Origin: Streptomyces sp. NRRL S-87
GTDB lineage: Bacteria > Actinomycetota > Actinomycetes > Streptomycetales > Streptomycetaceae
DNA: 64,000 bases
NCBI RefSeq assembly: GCF_000719335.1
Contig: NZ_JOGB01000028.1
Location: 19,557-83,556, forward strand
Reading direction: 5' to 3'
Under the pieces are notes generated by a model that did not search any database, was not told the origin of the DNA, and saw nothing but the letters and a program-made list of their open reading frames with translations. Shown piece after piece: positions 20,414 through 30,179 of this stretch (positions are counted from its first letter, which is position 1; each line of letters opens with the position of its first letter). The translations under genes were made by a program, and so were the position numbers.

Positions 20414-21682
20414 TCAGCGGCCCCCCTGGGACGGGTACGGCGGGAAGGCGAGGGCCAGGGCCGCCACGTCCTCGCGGGCCCTCTCCTCGCCCCTGAGGGC
20501 CGCGCCCATCAGCATCGCGATCCGCTCCATCTCGACCTCCCCCATGCCCTGCGTCGTCACCGCCGCCGTACCCAGGCGGACGCCGCGCTGGTCCCCGTAC
20601 GGCAGCGCACAGGTGTCCAGCACCATCCCGGCCGCCGCCAGCCGGCCGCGGGCGGCGGGGCCGTCCAGGCCCAGCGGCGCCGGGTCCGCGGTGATCAGGT
20701 GCGTGTCGGTACCGCCGGTGGTGACGGCCAGGCCCTGCTCGAGCAGGGCGGCGGCCAGGACCCTCGCATTGGTGACGACCTGATGGGCGTACGCCGTGAA
20801 GGCCGGGGTCGCCGCCTCGCCGAAGGCCACCGCCTTGGCCGCGATGGTGTGCATCTGGGCGCCGCCCTGCGTGAAGGGGAACACCGCCCGGTCGATCCGG
20901 GCCGCCAGCTCCGCGCCGCACAGCACCATCCCGCCGCGCGGTCCGCGCAGCACCTTGTGGGTGGTGGCGCACACGACGTCGGCGTACGGGACCGGGTTCG
21001 GCGCCGCTCCCCCGGCGACCAGGCCCATCGGGTGCGCCGCGTCCGCGATGAGGTACGCGCCCACCTCGTCGGCGATCTCGCGGAAGGCCAGGTAGTCGGG
21101 GTGGCGCGGGTACGAGATCGAGCCGACCACGACGGCCTTGGGGCGGTGCTTGTCGGCCAGCGCCCAGACCTGCTCGTAGTCGATCAGCCCGGTCTCGGCG
21201 TCGAGTCCGTAGGGCACGAAGTCGAACCAGCGGCCGGAGAAGTTCGCCGGCGAGCCGTGCGTGAGGTGGCCGCCGTACGGCAGGCCCAGCGCGAGCACCG
21301 TGTCCCCGGGGCGCAGCAGCGCGGCGTACGCGGCCAGCACCGCGGCCGAACCGGAGTGCGGCTGGACGTTGGCGTGGTCGGCGCCGAAGAGGGCGGTGGC
21401 GCGCTCGCAGGCGATGCGCTCGGCGACGTCGACGTACTCGCAGCCGCCGTGGTGGCGCTTGCCGGGGTAGCCCTCGGCGTACTTGTTGGCCAGCGGCGAG
21501 CCCAGCGCGGCCAGCACCGCGGGCGAGGTGAAGTTCTCGGCCGCGATCAGCTGCAGGCCGCCCGCCTGCCGGCGTGCCTCCCCGAGCAGCACGTCGGCCA
21601 GCTCGGGATCCTCGCGGCGCAGTGCGTCGAAGTCCGGCGCCCACGTCTGGTGGGCCTGTGCCTGAGCGTGTGTGACGGTCAT
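20414..21682 (-). CDS. glyA: Serine hydroxymethyltransferase
   Basis: A 422-aa PLP enzyme. The signature 'HSGSAAVLAAYAALLRPGDTVLAL' and substrate loop 'YGGHLTHG' are present. The PLP-anchoring lysine is in 'ATTHKVLRGPRGGM'. 'YLIADAAHPMGLVAGG' holds the PLP-contacting Asp and His. It interconverts serine and glycine, charging tetrahydrofolate with a one-carbon unit. Several positions are non-canonical, so it may be a second glyA copy (inference). Confidence 0.93.
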   Translation of the reverse strand: MTVTHAQAQAHQTWAPDFDALRREDPELADVLLGEARRQAGGLQLIAAENFTSPAVLAALGSPLANKYAEGYPGKRHHGGCEYVDVAERIACERATALFGADHANVQPHSGSAAVLAAYAALLRPGDTVLALGLPYGGHLTHGSPANFSGRWFDFVPYGLDAETGLIDYEQVWALADKHRPKAVVVGSISYPRHPDYLAFREIADEVGAYLIADAAHPMGLVAGGAAPNPVPYADVVCATTHKVLRGPRGGMVLCGAELAARIDRAVFPFTQGGAQMHTIAAKAVAFGEAATPAFTAYAHQVVTNARVLAAALLEQGLAVTTGGTDTHLITADPAPLGLDGPAARGRLAAAGMVLDTCALPYGDQRGVRLGTAAVTTQGMGEVEMERIAMLMGAALRGEERAREDVAALALAFPPYPSQGGR

Positions 21683-21810
21683 GACGCGTCTCCGGCGCTG
21701 GGGGAAGGTAGGCCCACTCTAGGCCGCGACCATCCCAAAAGCAGCGGAAACGGACAGATCGTCTTTCCGGTGCCGCGCGTCCGCCGCGTCGGGGCCCCGC
21801 CGCCCCCGCG

Positions 21811-22458
21811 TCAGTGCCGCGCGCCGACGCCCGTGAGCGCCGTGACCACCGGGTCCAGCGCCGCGTTGATCTCGCCGCCGATGGAGCGGAAGAAGGAGAT
21901 CGGAGCGCCGTACGGGTCGTGCACCTCGTCCGCGTCCGCGTCGGGCGCCAGCAGCCAGCCGCGCAGCGCCGCGGCCGCCCGTACGAGCGCTCGTGCGCGC
22001 TCGACCATGCCCTGGTCGAGCGGCGGCAGGGTCGCCGGGTCTATGGCCCGCACCAGGCGCGTGAACTCCTTCAGCGTGAAGGTGCGCAGCCCGGCCGAGT
22101 GCCCCATCGAGATGACCTGCGCCCGGTGGTCGCGGGTGGCGGTGAGCACCAGGTCGGCACGGATGACGTGCTCGTCGAGCAACTCGCGCCCGGCGAAGCC
22201 GGAGGCGTCCGCGCCGAACTCGCCGAGGACGGTCGCGGCGTGCGCCTCCATGGGCGCGCCCTCGTGCCCCCAGGTGCCCGCGCTCTCCACCACCACTCCG
22301 CCGGTCAGCGGGTCGCCGAGCCGGTCGGCCAGCGCATGGCGGGTCAGCCGCTCCGTGATCGGGGATCGGCAGACGTTGCCCGTGCTGACGTGGAGGATGC
22401 GGAACGTGCTCCCGGCTGCGTCCGGGAGACCCGCTATGCCACGGCCCTCAGGGCTCAC
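21811..22458 (-). CDS. Low-molecular-weight protein tyrosine phosphatase-like protein lacking the Cys nucleophile
   Basis: A 215-aa protein from GTG 22458, which overlaps the upstream stop by GTGA. The P-loop is 'HVSTGNVCRSP'. In active LMW-PTPs the motif is C-x5-R; here the first Cys is Ser25 while Arg31 is kept. The general-acid Asp loop (HDPYG) near the C-terminus is also present. The fold is thus LMW-PTP/arsenate reductase-like, but the catalytic thiol is absent. It may bind phospho-proteins or use another chemistry. It is in an operon with the Sua5 gene. Confidence 0.85.
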   Translation of the reverse strand: MSPEGRGIAGLPDAAGSTFRILHVSTGNVCRSPITERLTRHALADRLGDPLTGGVVVESAGTWGHEGAPMEAHAATVLGEFGADASGFAGRELLDEHVIRADLVLTATRDHRAQVISMGHSAGLRTFTLKEFTRLVRAIDPATLPPLDQGMVERARALVRAAAALRGWLLAPDADADEVHDPYGAPISFFRSIGGEINAALDPVVTALTGVGARH

Positions 22459-23102
22459 GGAGCCACCTCGAGGTCGGGTACGACCTCCCGCAGCTGGGCC
22501 GCGGTGAGGGCGCCCTCCCGCAGCAGCACGGGGACCTTGCCGGTGACGTCGACGATGGAGGACGGCTCCATGCCGGGGGTCGGGCCCCCGTCCAGGTACA
22601 CGGAGACGGAGTCGCCGAGCATCTCGCGGGCGGCGTCGCAGTCCTCGGGCGCCGGGTGGCCGGAGAGGTTGGCCGAGGAGACGGCCATGGGGCCGACCTC
22701 GGTCAGCAGCTCGATGGCGACCGGGTGCAGGGGCATGCGCACGGCCACGGTGCCGCCGGTCTCGCCGAGGTCCCACTGCAGCGACGGCTGGTGGCGGGCG
22801 ACCAGGGTCAGCGCGCCCGGCCAGAAGGCGTCGACCAGCTCCCAGGCGTGCTCGGAGAAGTCCGTGACGAGCCCGTGGAGGGTGTTCGGGGAGCCGATGA
22901 GCACCGGGGTCGGCATGCTGCGGCCGCGGCCCTTGGCGCGCAGCAGGTCGGCCACGGCCTCCGGGCTGAAGGCGTCCGCGCCGATGCCGTACAGGGTGTC
23001 CGTGGGCAGCACGACGAGTTCCCCGCGGCGTACGGCGGAGGCCGCCTCGCGCAGACCCGTCTTGCGGTCCGTCGCGTCGTTGCAGTCGTATCGCCGGGCC
23101 AT
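22455..23102 (-). CDS. L-threonylcarbamoyladenylate synthase (Sua5/YrdC/TsaC)
   Basis: A 215-aa protein. The N-terminal 'VVLPTDTLYGIGADAF' and the central 'AVRMPLHPVAIELL' and 'AVSSANLSGHPAPEDC' motifs are the YrdC-domain signatures that bind ATP, threonine and bicarbonate. It makes threonylcarbamoyl-AMP, the precursor of t6A37 in tRNAs that read ANN codons. It is short, lacking the C-terminal Sua5 domain. It overlaps the next gene and sits 52 bp after prmC. Confidence 0.95.
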   Translation of the reverse strand: MARRYDCNDATDRKTGLREAASAVRRGELVVLPTDTLYGIGADAFSPEAVADLLRAKGRGRSMPTPVLIGSPNTLHGLVTDFSEHAWELVDAFWPGALTLVARHQPSLQWDLGETGGTVAVRMPLHPVAIELLTEVGPMAVSSANLSGHPAPEDCDAAREMLGDSVSVYLDGGPTPGMEPSSIVDVTGKVPVLLREGALTAAQLREVVPDLEVAP

Positions 23103-23154
23103 CAGCGGGCCTCCTCGTCCGGGGCGGTCGGTACAGGTGCGGTGCGGGGGGTGC

Positions 23155-24000
23155 TCACGGCGTCGCCTTGCGCGCCGTGGCGAAGCGGGGGCGGTTGTTG
23201 AGGTCGGGGTGGTCGGCGGCGTCGGACCAGCCCTTCTCCTCGGCGAAGATCCACGGGACCTGGCCGCCCTGGGTGTCGGCGTGCTCGACGACCACGAGAC
23301 CGCCGGGCCGCAGCAGCCGGTGCGCGGTGCGCTCCAGGCCGCGGATGGTGTCGAGGCCGTCCTCGCCGGAGAACAGGGCCATCTCGGGGTCGTGGTCGCG
23401 CGCCTCGGGGGCGACGTACTCCCACTCGGTGAGCGGGATGTACGGCGGGTTCGAGATGACCAGGTCGACCTGTCCGTCCAGCTCCGGCAGGGCGGTCAGG
23501 GCGTCGCCCTCGTGCAGGGCGACCCGGGAGCCCTGCACGTTCTTGCGGGTCCAGACCAGCGCGTCCTCGGACAGTTCGACGGCGTGCACGCGCGAGCGCG
23601 GCACCTCCTGCGCCAGGGCCAGCGCGATCGCGCCGGAACCGGTGCACAGGTCCACGATCAGGGGCTCGACCACGTCCATGGCGCGTACGGCGTCTATGGC
23701 CCAGCCGACGACCGACTCGGTCTCCGGGCGCGGGACGAAGACGCCCGGGCCGACCTGGAGCTCCAGGTAGCGGAAGAAGGCGCGCCCGGTGATGTGCTGC
23801 AGCGGTTCGCGGGCCTCGCGGCGCGCCACGGCCTCCCAGTAGCGCGCGTCGAAGTCGGCGTCCTTGACGTTGTGCAGCTCTCCCCGTTTGACGCCGTGGA
23901 CGAAGGCGGCGAGCTCCTCCGCGTCGAAGCGCGGTGAGGGCACGCCGGCCGCGGCCAGCCGCTGGGTGGCCTGGGCCACCTCCGCGAGCAGCAGGTTCAC
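23155..24000 (-). CDS. prmC: Peptide chain release factor N5-glutamine methyltransferase
   Basis: A 281-aa SAM enzyme. The SAM-binding 'IVDLCTGSGAIALALA' and the catalytic 'DLVISNPPYIPLTEW' are clear (NPPY holds the substrate Gln). It has an N-terminal helical release-factor-binding domain. It methylates the Gln of the GGQ motif in RF1/RF2. The gene is next to prfA, its substrate gene, a common pairing. Confidence 0.97.
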   Translation of the reverse strand: MNLLLAEVAQATQRLAAAGVPSPRFDAEELAAFVHGVKRGELHNVKDADFDARYWEAVARREAREPLQHITGRAFFRYLELQVGPGVFVPRPETESVVGWAIDAVRAMDVVEPLIVDLCTGSGAIALALAQEVPRSRVHAVELSEDALVWTRKNVQGSRVALHEGDALTALPELDGQVDLVISNPPYIPLTEWEYVAPEARDHDPEMALFSGEDGLDTIRGLERTAHRLLRPGGLVVVEHADTQGGQVPWIFAEEKGWSDAADHPDLNNRPRFATARKATP

Positions 24001-24052
24001 GCTTCCTCCAGCGAGTCCGTACGAGGTGCGGGTACTACGGCGGCGCAGTGCG

Positions 24053-25132
24053 TCAGCTCTGCGCGGCGAGCTTGGCGGCCGAGTCGGCGTCGACGCAGGC
24101 CTGGATGACCGCGTCGAGGTCGCCGTCGAGGACCTGGTCGAGGTTGTACGACTTGAAGCCGACCCGGTGGTCCGAGATCCGGTTCTCCGGGAAGTTGTAC
24201 GTACGGATCTTCTCGGACCGGTCGACGGTGCGGACCTGGCTGCGGCGCGCGTCGGCCGCTTCCTGCTCGGCGGCTTCCTGGGCGGCGGCCAGCAGCCGGG
24301 ACCGCAGGATGCGCATGGCCTGCTCCTTGTTCTGGAGCTGGCTCTTCTCGTTCTGGCAGGAGGCGACGACGCCGGTCGGGACGTGCGTGATGCGCACGGC
24401 CGAGTCGGTGGTGTTGACGGACTGGCCGCCGGGGCCCGAGGAGCGGTACACGTCGATGCGGAGGTCGTTCGGGTTGATCTCGACGTCGACCTCCTCCGCC
24501 TCGGGGGTCACCAGGACGCCGGCCGCGGAGGTGTGGATGCGGCCCTGGGACTCGGTGGCGGGCACGCGCTGGACGCGGTGCACCCCGCCCTCGTACTTCA
24601 GGCGGGCCCACACGCCCTGGCCGGGCTCGGTGGCGCCGTTGCCGCCCTTGGTCTTCACCGCGACCTGGACGTCCTTGTAGCCGCCGAGCTCGGACTCGGT
24701 GGAGTCGATGATCTCGGTCTTCCAGCCGACGCGCTCGGCGTAGCGCAGGTACATGCGCAGCAGGTCGCCCGCGAACAGCGCGGACTCGTCGCCGCCGGCG
24801 CCCGCCTTGATCTCCAGGAGGACGTCCTTGTCGTCGCTGGGGTCGCGCGGGACCAGCAGCATGCGGAGCTTCTCGGTGAGCTCCTCGCGGGCCGCCGTCA
24901 GCTCCTTGACCTCGGCGGCGAAGTCGGGGTCGTCCGCGGCCAGCTCCTTGGCCGTGTCGATGTCCTCGCCCGTCTGCTTCCAGGCGCGGTAGGTGCCCAC
25001 GATGGGGGTCAGCTCCGCGTAGCGCTTGTTGAGCTTGCGCGCGTTGGCCTGGTCGGAGTGGACCGAAGGGTCGGCGAGCTTCTTCTCGAGGTCGGCGTGC
25101 TCGCCGACCAGTTCCTCGACCGCCTCGAACAT
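24053..25132 (-). CDS. prfA: Peptide chain release factor 1
   Basis: A 359-aa protein. The peptidyl-tRNA hydrolysis loop '[20 protein letters not shown]' carries GGQ. The stop-codon-reading loop is in '[15 protein letters not shown]', with PAT, the RF1 type that reads UAA and UAG. Domain 1 is a charged coiled coil. prmC follows 52 bp downstream, and a terminator separates it from rpmE upstream. Confidence 0.98.
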   Translation of the reverse strand: MFEAVEELVGEHADLEKKLADPSVHSDQANARKLNKRYAELTPIVGTYRAWKQTGEDIDTAKELAADDPDFAAEVKELTAAREELTEKLRMLLVPRDPSDDKDVLLEIKAGAGGDESALFAGDLLRMYLRYAERVGWKTEIIDSTESELGGYKDVQVAVKTKGGNGATEPGQGVWARLKYEGGVHRVQRVPATESQGRIHTSAAGVLVTPEAEEVDVEINPNDLRIDVYRSSGPGGQSVNTTDSAVRITHVPTGVVASCQNEKSQLQNKEQAMRILRSRLLAAAQEAAEQEAADARRSQVRTVDRSEKIRTYNFPENRISDHRVGFKSYNLDQVLDGDLDAVIQACVDADSAAKLAAQS

Positions 25133-25181
25133 CGGTGGGCTCCTGGAGTGAAAAAGTCAGATAGGGGCTGCGGACGACAAA

Positions 25182-25233
25182 GGCGCCGGTCGGGCCGCCC
25201 CCGTAGGACGGGGGCGGGCCGGCGACCGGCGCC
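25182..25233 (-). terminator. Terminator after rpmE
   Basis: A long GC-rich hairpin (outer arms 25182-25192 and 25223-25233, with near-complete inner pairing) lies 8 bp past the rpmE stop and about 50 bp before prfA. It should separate rpmE transcription from the prfA operon. Confidence 0.8.
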
Positions 25234-25241
25234 GTGGCTCG

Positions 25242-25463
25242 CTACTTCTTGGAGCCGGCAGCCTTGCCGAAGCGGGCCTCGAAGCGGGCCACGCGGCCAC
25301 CGGTGTCGAGGATCTTCTGCTTGCCCGTGTAGAACGGGTGGCACTCGGAGCAGACCTCGGCACGGATGGTGCCGCTCGTCAGGGTGCTACGGGTGGTGAA
25401 CGACGCGCCACAGGTGCAGCTGACCTGGGTCTCGACGTACTCGGGGTGGATCTCGCGCTTCAA
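25242..25463 (-). CDS. rpmE: 50S ribosomal protein L31 (zinc-binding form)
   Basis: A 73-aa protein with the typical start MKREIHPEY. Cys16, Cys18, Cys38 and Cys41 form the Zn ligand set (CTC...CSEC), so this is the C+ paralogue. In Streptomyces the C- form is Zur-controlled and replaces it under zinc limitation (established knowledge). No Zur box was recognised here. Confidence 0.98.
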   Translation of the reverse strand: MKREIHPEYVETQVSCTCGASFTTRSTLTSGTIRAEVCSECHPFYTGKQKILDTGGRVARFEARFGKAAGSKK

Positions 25464-25625
25464 GGTGTCTCCTAGTATCGGGAGGGCGCCGGGTCGCAGG
25501 GGGCGGAATTGCCCACGGCGTGAACCGGAGCCGACGTACCAGTCTGCCAGGACCGGGCCGCCTTACAAAATTCGGGACGTGCTGCTCAACAGGGACGGGG
25601 CCGGGTCTATTCCTGCCCCCGGCCC

Positions 25626-26717
25626 TCAGTGCACGATGCCCTCGGCCTGGCCCTTGTCGCCGGCCTTCAGGGCCTCCGCGGGGACGGGCCGGTCCTGCGA
25701 CAGCGCGGTCCAGATCTGGCGCGTGGCGCTCTCCAGCGGAACGACGCGGTTGGGGTCGATCTCGTCGTAGCCGACGGGCAGGGTGACCATCTGCACGTCG
25801 GAGGGGTCGATGCCCTGCAGGCCCGCCGCGAAGCCCGCCAGGGCCTTCACGCTGCCGAGCTTGCTGTCGGTGGTGATCGCCTTGGTCGCGGTGTCCGCCA
25901 CGTCCAGCGTCCGCGCCGGGTCGCCGAACACCCCGATGCCCTTGACCTGCTTCATCAGGGCCTTGATGAAGGCCTGCTGGAGCTGTATTCGGCCCAGGTC
26001 GCTGCCGTCGCCGACGCTCTTGCGGGTGCGTACGAGGCCCAGGGCCTGCTCGCCGTTCAGCCTGTGGGGCCCGGCCGCGAGGTCGAGGTGGCTGGCCCCG
26101 TCCTTGATCGGCTTGGTCGTGGTGATCTCCACGCCGCCGAGCTTGTCGATGATCTTCTTGAAGCCCGTGAAGTCGACCTCGAGGTAGTGGTCCATGCGGA
26201 TGCCGGACATCGTCTCGACGGTCTTGACCGCGCAGGCGGGGCCGCCGACGGTGAAGGACTCGTTGAACATCCTGCGCTCGCCGCCGGGGTCGGTGGTGCC
26301 CTCCGGGGTCTTGCACGAGGGCCGGGTGACCAGTGTGTCGCGCGGTACGGATATGACCGCGGCCTTCTTGTGGCCCTCGTAGAGGTGCACGATCATCGCG
26401 GTGTCGGAGCGGGCCGAGCCGCCGTCGTCGGCGCCGTACTCCCCGTTCGCGCCGGAGCGCGAGTCGGAACCGAGGACCAGGATGTCCATGGAGCCGTTGT
26501 CCACGTCGGCCGGGCGGTCGTCGCCGAGGGCCGCGTCGATGTCGACGCTCCTGAGGTTCCCGTTGAACTTCACGTAGACGTAGCCGAGGCCCGCTCCCCC
26601 GAGGACCACCACGCCGGCCGCCGTCCAGGCGGTGACCGCCAGCGCCCTGCGGCGGGTGGGCGGACGTTTGCGGTGGCCCCTGCCGCGGGCTCCCCGGCCC
26701 GCCGTGTCCTCGGTCAT
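25626..26717 (-). CDS. LytR-CpsA-Psr (LCP) family cell-wall ligase
   Basis: A 363-aa protein from ATG 26717 (MTEDTAGRGA), with GGAG upstream. A basic N-terminus precedes one transmembrane helix (ALAVTAWTAAGVVVLGGAGLGYVYV). The LCP domain shows 'DILVLGSDSRSG', 'RSDTAMIVHL', 'AVISVPRDTLV' and 'GGVEITTTKPI', with the conserved Asp and Arg residues. LCP proteins attach teichoic acids or similar polymers from lipid carriers to peptidoglycan outside the membrane. A lipid-linked polymer enzyme (18978-20297) lies in the same neighbourhood. Confidence 0.93.
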   Translation of the reverse strand: MTEDTAGRGARGRGHRKRPPTRRRALAVTAWTAAGVVVLGGAGLGYVYVKFNGNLRSVDIDAALGDDRPADVDNGSMDILVLGSDSRSGANGEYGADDGGSARSDTAMIVHLYEGHKKAAVISVPRDTLVTRPSCKTPEGTTDPGGERRMFNESFTVGGPACAVKTVETMSGIRMDHYLEVDFTGFKKIIDKLGGVEITTTKPIKDGASHLDLAAGPHRLNGEQALGLVRTRKSVGDGSDLGRIQLQQAFIKALMKQVKGIGVFGDPARTLDVADTATKAITTDSKLGSVKALAGFAAGLQGIDPSDVQMVTLPVGYDEIDPNRVVPLESATRQIWTALSQDRPVPAEALKAGDKGQAEGIVH

Positions 26718-26816
26718 GGTCTCCTCGCTCCGTCGCGTTCCTGGTCGCTCATACCCCCCGGATGGCCCGACCAGAGAGACGGGGGTTGGGCGGAAAGGGT
26801 TGCGCGACAACGGAAA

Positions 26817-26845
26817 GCGGCCCGGTGCCGAGGGCACCGGACCGC
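26817..26845 (-). terminator. Terminator after the serine protease gene
   Basis: A 13-bp stem with one mismatch (26817-26829 with 26833-26845) and a 3-nt loop lies 22 bp past the protease stop, before the LCP gene start. Confidence 0.75.
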
Positions 26846-26867
26846 GTCCGTGGAGCGAAGGCCGTGA

Positions 26868-27803
26868 TTAGCGCAGCTGCGCGGCGACGGTCTTCGCGTA
26901 GGTGCTGTACTTCGTGAAGACCGGGTGGGCGCCCTTGTAGACGCAGTCCTTCACGCCCCACGAGGTGACGCCGACGATGCGGCCGTTCACGAGGAACGGA
27001 CCACCGGAGTCACCGTTGCAGGTGGCGACGGTGCCGCGGTCGGAGCCGGTCGCGGCCTTGCCGACGCAGAGCATCGCGCCCTTCTTGAAGGCGGAGCCCC
27101 AGAAGCGCTGGCAGACCGAGTTCGCCTGGACGGGCAGGTAGCCGCGACGCAGGTAGGTGGACAGGTTCTGGTTCTTGGACGTGGTCCGGCCCCAGCCCAC
27201 GGAGGTGCCGATCTTGCCCGGGCGGTACGAGGCCGTGTCCGTGGAGGTCGTGACCTTGGCCGGCTTGGCGGCGGTGCGCGACCTCAGCGTCAGGACGGCG
27301 ATGTCGTTGGCGAACGTCGAGGAGTTGTACCGCGGGTGGTACCACTGCTTCGAGATCGAGTACATCTTGCCGCCGTACAGGCTGTGCGAGTCAGCGATGC
27401 GGGTGGCACCGGTGATCACGAAGCCGTACTTGACGAAGTTCTTGCCCTTGACGCAGTGGGCGGCCGTGAGGATCTTGCGGGAGTTGACGACCGAGCCGGA
27501 GCAGAACCAGCCGTGGCCCCGGCCGTCGCCGACCCACAGCTGGGTCATGAACGGGTAGTTCTTGATGTTGACCGCCGTGCCGCCGATGATCTGGGCGTCA
27601 CGCTCGGGGGCGTTGTTGCCCTTGTTGGCGGCGTTGATGACCGAGGCCATCTGCGCGGTGACCGACGCGGAGGAGTCGGGCTGCGCAGCGGGCTGGGCGG
27701 CGGCACCGGCCGGGGCGGCCATGGTGGCGACGAGTCCGGCAGCGAGAGCGGCCGTGGCACCCGAGAGGGCGGCGCGGCTACGCAGGGACTTCAGAGAAAA
27801 CAC
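26868..27803 (-). CDS. Secreted trypsin-like serine protease
   Basis: A 311-aa S1-family protease. A Sec signal peptide spans about residues 1-35 (AALAAGLVATMAAPAGAA). A propeptide leads to 'IIGGTAVNI', the mature N-terminus. The catalytic triad is visible: His in 'LTAAHCVKG', Asp in 'NDIAVLTL' and Ser in 'CNGDSGGPFLVNG'. Paired Cys flank these motifs. It is exported to digest protein. The gene has its own terminator and a 369-bp upstream spacer. Confidence 0.94.
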   Translation of the reverse strand: MFSLKSLRSRAALSGATAALAAGLVATMAAPAGAAAQPAAQPDSSASVTAQMASVINAANKGNNAPERDAQIIGGTAVNIKNYPFMTQLWVGDGRGHGWFCSGSVVNSRKILTAAHCVKGKNFVKYGFVITGATRIADSHSLYGGKMYSISKQWYHPRYNSSTFANDIAVLTLRSRTAAKPAKVTTSTDTASYRPGKIGTSVGWGRTTSKNQNLSTYLRRGYLPVQANSVCQRFWGSAFKKGAMLCVGKAATGSDRGTVATCNGDSGGPFLVNGRIVGVTSWGVKDCVYKGAHPVFTKYSTYAKTVAAQLR

Positions 27804-28172
27804 TCAATCTCCCCGTATGAGGTGTCTGTCTGGCACGCAGGGGGAGGCTACTTCGCACGGCGCGGACCCCGGGTCACCGAAGTGCCCAAGTCCCGCCCAC
27901 TGTCCGGCCGTTGGCGGCCGACGCTGTCGTGGTCCCCCCGACGTGCGGCGTGACCGATCCTATGTCATGTCCGCGCCTTAATCCAACCCGTATCCGGCAA
28001 TGCGCGGAAATAAGTTGACAGTTGAGCCTTTGTCAACATGTAAGGAGCGTGTAAGTCCCCACACGGGACGTCACGCGTGCCGGCCACACGCAAACCGCCC
28101 CGTCACCGGAGTGACGGGGCGGTGGCGAAGACGCCGGGGGCACCGGGAACGGTTCCCGGTTTCCGGACGTTG
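27804..28172. other. Intergenic region between the protease and rho genes
   Basis: No gene is visible. The region holds the rho terminator (28094-28123) and the protease's upstream sequence. An inverted repeat TTGACA-N10-TGTCAA (28015-28036) puts a consensus -35 hexamer on both strands. It could be a protease promoter with an overlapping operator, about 210 bp from the start codon. Confidence 0.5.
28094..28123 (-). terminator. Terminator after rho
   Basis: A perfect 13-bp GC-rich stem (28094-28106 with 28111-28123) and a CGGA tetraloop lie 50 bp past the rho stop codon. Confidence 0.85.
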
Positions 28173-30179
28173 TCAGTCGTCGTTCTTCGACGCCGGGGTC
28201 GTCTTGGCGATCTGCATCAGGAACTCGGCGTTCGACTTCGTCTGCTTCATCTTGTCGAGCAGCAGCTCGATCGCCTGCTGCGAGTCGAGCGCGTGCAGCA
28301 CCCGGCGCAGCTTCCAGACGATGCTGAGCTCCTCGCTGTTGAGGAGGATCTCCTCCTTGCGGGTGCCCGACGGGTCGACGTCGACGGCCGGGAAGATGCG
28401 CTTGTCGGCGAGCTTCCGGTCGAGCTTGAGCTCCATGTTGCCGGTGCCCTTGAACTCCTCGAAGATCACCTCGTCCATGCGCGAGCCGGTCTCGACGAGC
28501 GCGGTGGCCAGGATGGTCAGCGAGCCGCCGTCCTCGATGTTGCGCGCGGCACCGAAGAAGCGCTTCGGCGGGTAGAGCGCGGTCGAGTCGACACCACCGG
28601 ACAGGATGCGGCCGGAGGCGGGCGCCGCGAGGTTGTACGCGCGGCCCAGGCGGGTGATGGAGTCCAGCAGGACGACCACGTCGTGACCCAGCTCGACGAG
28701 GCGCTTGGCGCGCTCGATGGCCAGCTCGGCGACCGTGGTGTGGTCCTCGGCCGGGCGGTCGAAGGTCGAGGAGATGACCTCGCCCTTGACCGACCGCTGC
28801 ATGTCGGTGACCTCTTCCGGACGCTCGTCGACCAGGACGACCATCAGGTGGCACTCGGGGTTGTTGTGCGTGATCGCGTTGGCGATCGCCTGCATGATCA
28901 TGGTCTTGCCGGTCTTCGGCGGGGCCACGATCAGACCGCGCTGGCCCTTACCGATCGGCGACACGAGGTCGATGATGCGGGTGGTCAGCACGCCCGGGTC
29001 GGTCTCCAGGCGGAGCCGGTCCTGCGGGTACAGCGGGGTGAGCTTGTTGAACTCGGGGCGGCCGCGGCCGGACTCCGGCGCCATGCCGTTGACCGAGTCG
29101 AGGCGCACCAGCGCGTTGAACTTCTCGCGGCGCTCGCCCTCCTTCGGCTGGCGCACGGCACCCGTGACGTGGTCGCCCTTGCGCAGGCCGCTCTTGCGGA
29201 CCTGGGCGAGGGAGACGTACACGTCGTTCGGGCCGGGCAGGTAGCCGGAGGTCCGGATGAACGCGTAGTTGTCGAGGATGTCGAGGATGCCCGCGACGGG
29301 GATCAGCACGTCGTCGTCGGCGACCTGCGGCTCGTTCGCACCGAACTCGTCGCGACCGCGACGGCCGCGGCGGTCGCGGTAGCGGCCGCGCCGGCCGCGA
29401 CGGCCGCCCTCGTCGTCGAAGTCGTCCTGCGGCCCCTGCTGCTGGCCGCGGCCGCCGCCCTGCTGCTGCTGGCGCTGACCGCCCTGGCCCTGGCCCTGCT
29501 GGCCGCCGGCCTGCTCCTCGCCCTTGCCGCGCTCGCGGCGGTCACGGCCGCGCTCGCCCCGCTCACCGCGGTCGCCCCGCTCACCGCGCTCGCCGCGCTC
29601 ACGGCGGTCGCGGCGGCTACGGCCCTCGGTGCTCTCCGCCGGGGCGGAGACGGCGGTGGCGGCCTCGGCCTTGGCCTCGTCGGCACGGGCCTCGGTACGG
29701 GTCTCCGTCTTGGCCTCGACCTGCGCGGGGGCGGCGGCCGGGGCCTCGGCGGCGGCCGGGCTGCCGGCGGCCGCGGTGGCGCGCCGGCGTCGGCGCTCGC
29801 CGGCCGGGGCGTCGTCGGACGCGGGCTGGCCCGGGATGTCGATCTGCTGCTGGGCGGCCGGGGCCTCGGCAGCGTCGGCCTTGACGGCCTTGGCCGTCGT
29901 ACGGCGCTTCGGCTTGGCCTCGGCGGCGTCGGCGCTCTTGGCGGGGGCGGCAGCGCCGCCACCGGCCTGCGCCTCCTTGATGACCTCGATCAGCTGGCTC
30001 TTGCGCATGCGCGCGGTGCCGCGGATACCGAGGCCCGATGCGACCTGCTGCAGCTCGGCCAGAACCATGCCCTCGAGGCCGGTGCCAGCGCGGCGGCGCT
30101 TGGGGGTGGCAGCACCCGCGGGCGCGCTGGTCTCGACACTGGTGTCGGCAGCGCCCATCAGATCGGTGGTGTCGCTCAC
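28173..30179 (-). CDS. rho: Transcription termination factor Rho
   Basis: A 668-aa hexameric RNA helicase, much longer than E. coli Rho (419 aa). The N-terminal '[26 protein letters not shown]' is the Rho-N helix bundle. A ~230-residue low-complexity Arg/Gly/Glu/Gln-rich insertion follows, typical of actinobacterial Rho. The RNA-binding domain and the ATPase ('[18 protein letters not shown]' P-loop, '[17 protein letters not shown]' Walker B and Q-loop) complete it. It terminates transcription genome-wide. Confidence 0.97.
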   Translation of the reverse strand: MSDTTDLMGAADTSVETSAPAGAATPKRRRAGTGLEGMVLAELQQVASGLGIRGTARMRKSQLIEVIKEAQAGGGAAAPAKSADAAEAKPKRRTTAKAVKADAAEAPAAQQQIDIPGQPASDDAPAGERRRRRATAAAGSPAAAEAPAAAPAQVEAKTETRTEARADEAKAEAATAVSAPAESTEGRSRRDRRERGERGERGDRGERGERGRDRRERGKGEEQAGGQQGQGQGGQRQQQQGGGRGQQQGPQDDFDDEGGRRGRRGRYRDRRGRRGRDEFGANEPQVADDDVLIPVAGILDILDNYAFIRTSGYLPGPNDVYVSLAQVRKSGLRKGDHVTGAVRQPKEGERREKFNALVRLDSVNGMAPESGRGRPEFNKLTPLYPQDRLRLETDPGVLTTRIIDLVSPIGKGQRGLIVAPPKTGKTMIMQAIANAITHNNPECHLMVVLVDERPEEVTDMQRSVKGEVISSTFDRPAEDHTTVAELAIERAKRLVELGHDVVVLLDSITRLGRAYNLAAPASGRILSGGVDSTALYPPKRFFGAARNIEDGGSLTILATALVETGSRMDEVIFEEFKGTGNMELKLDRKLADKRIFPAVDVDPSGTRKEEILLNSEELSIVWKLRRVLHALDSQQAIELLLDKMKQTKSNAEFLMQIAKTTPASKNDD

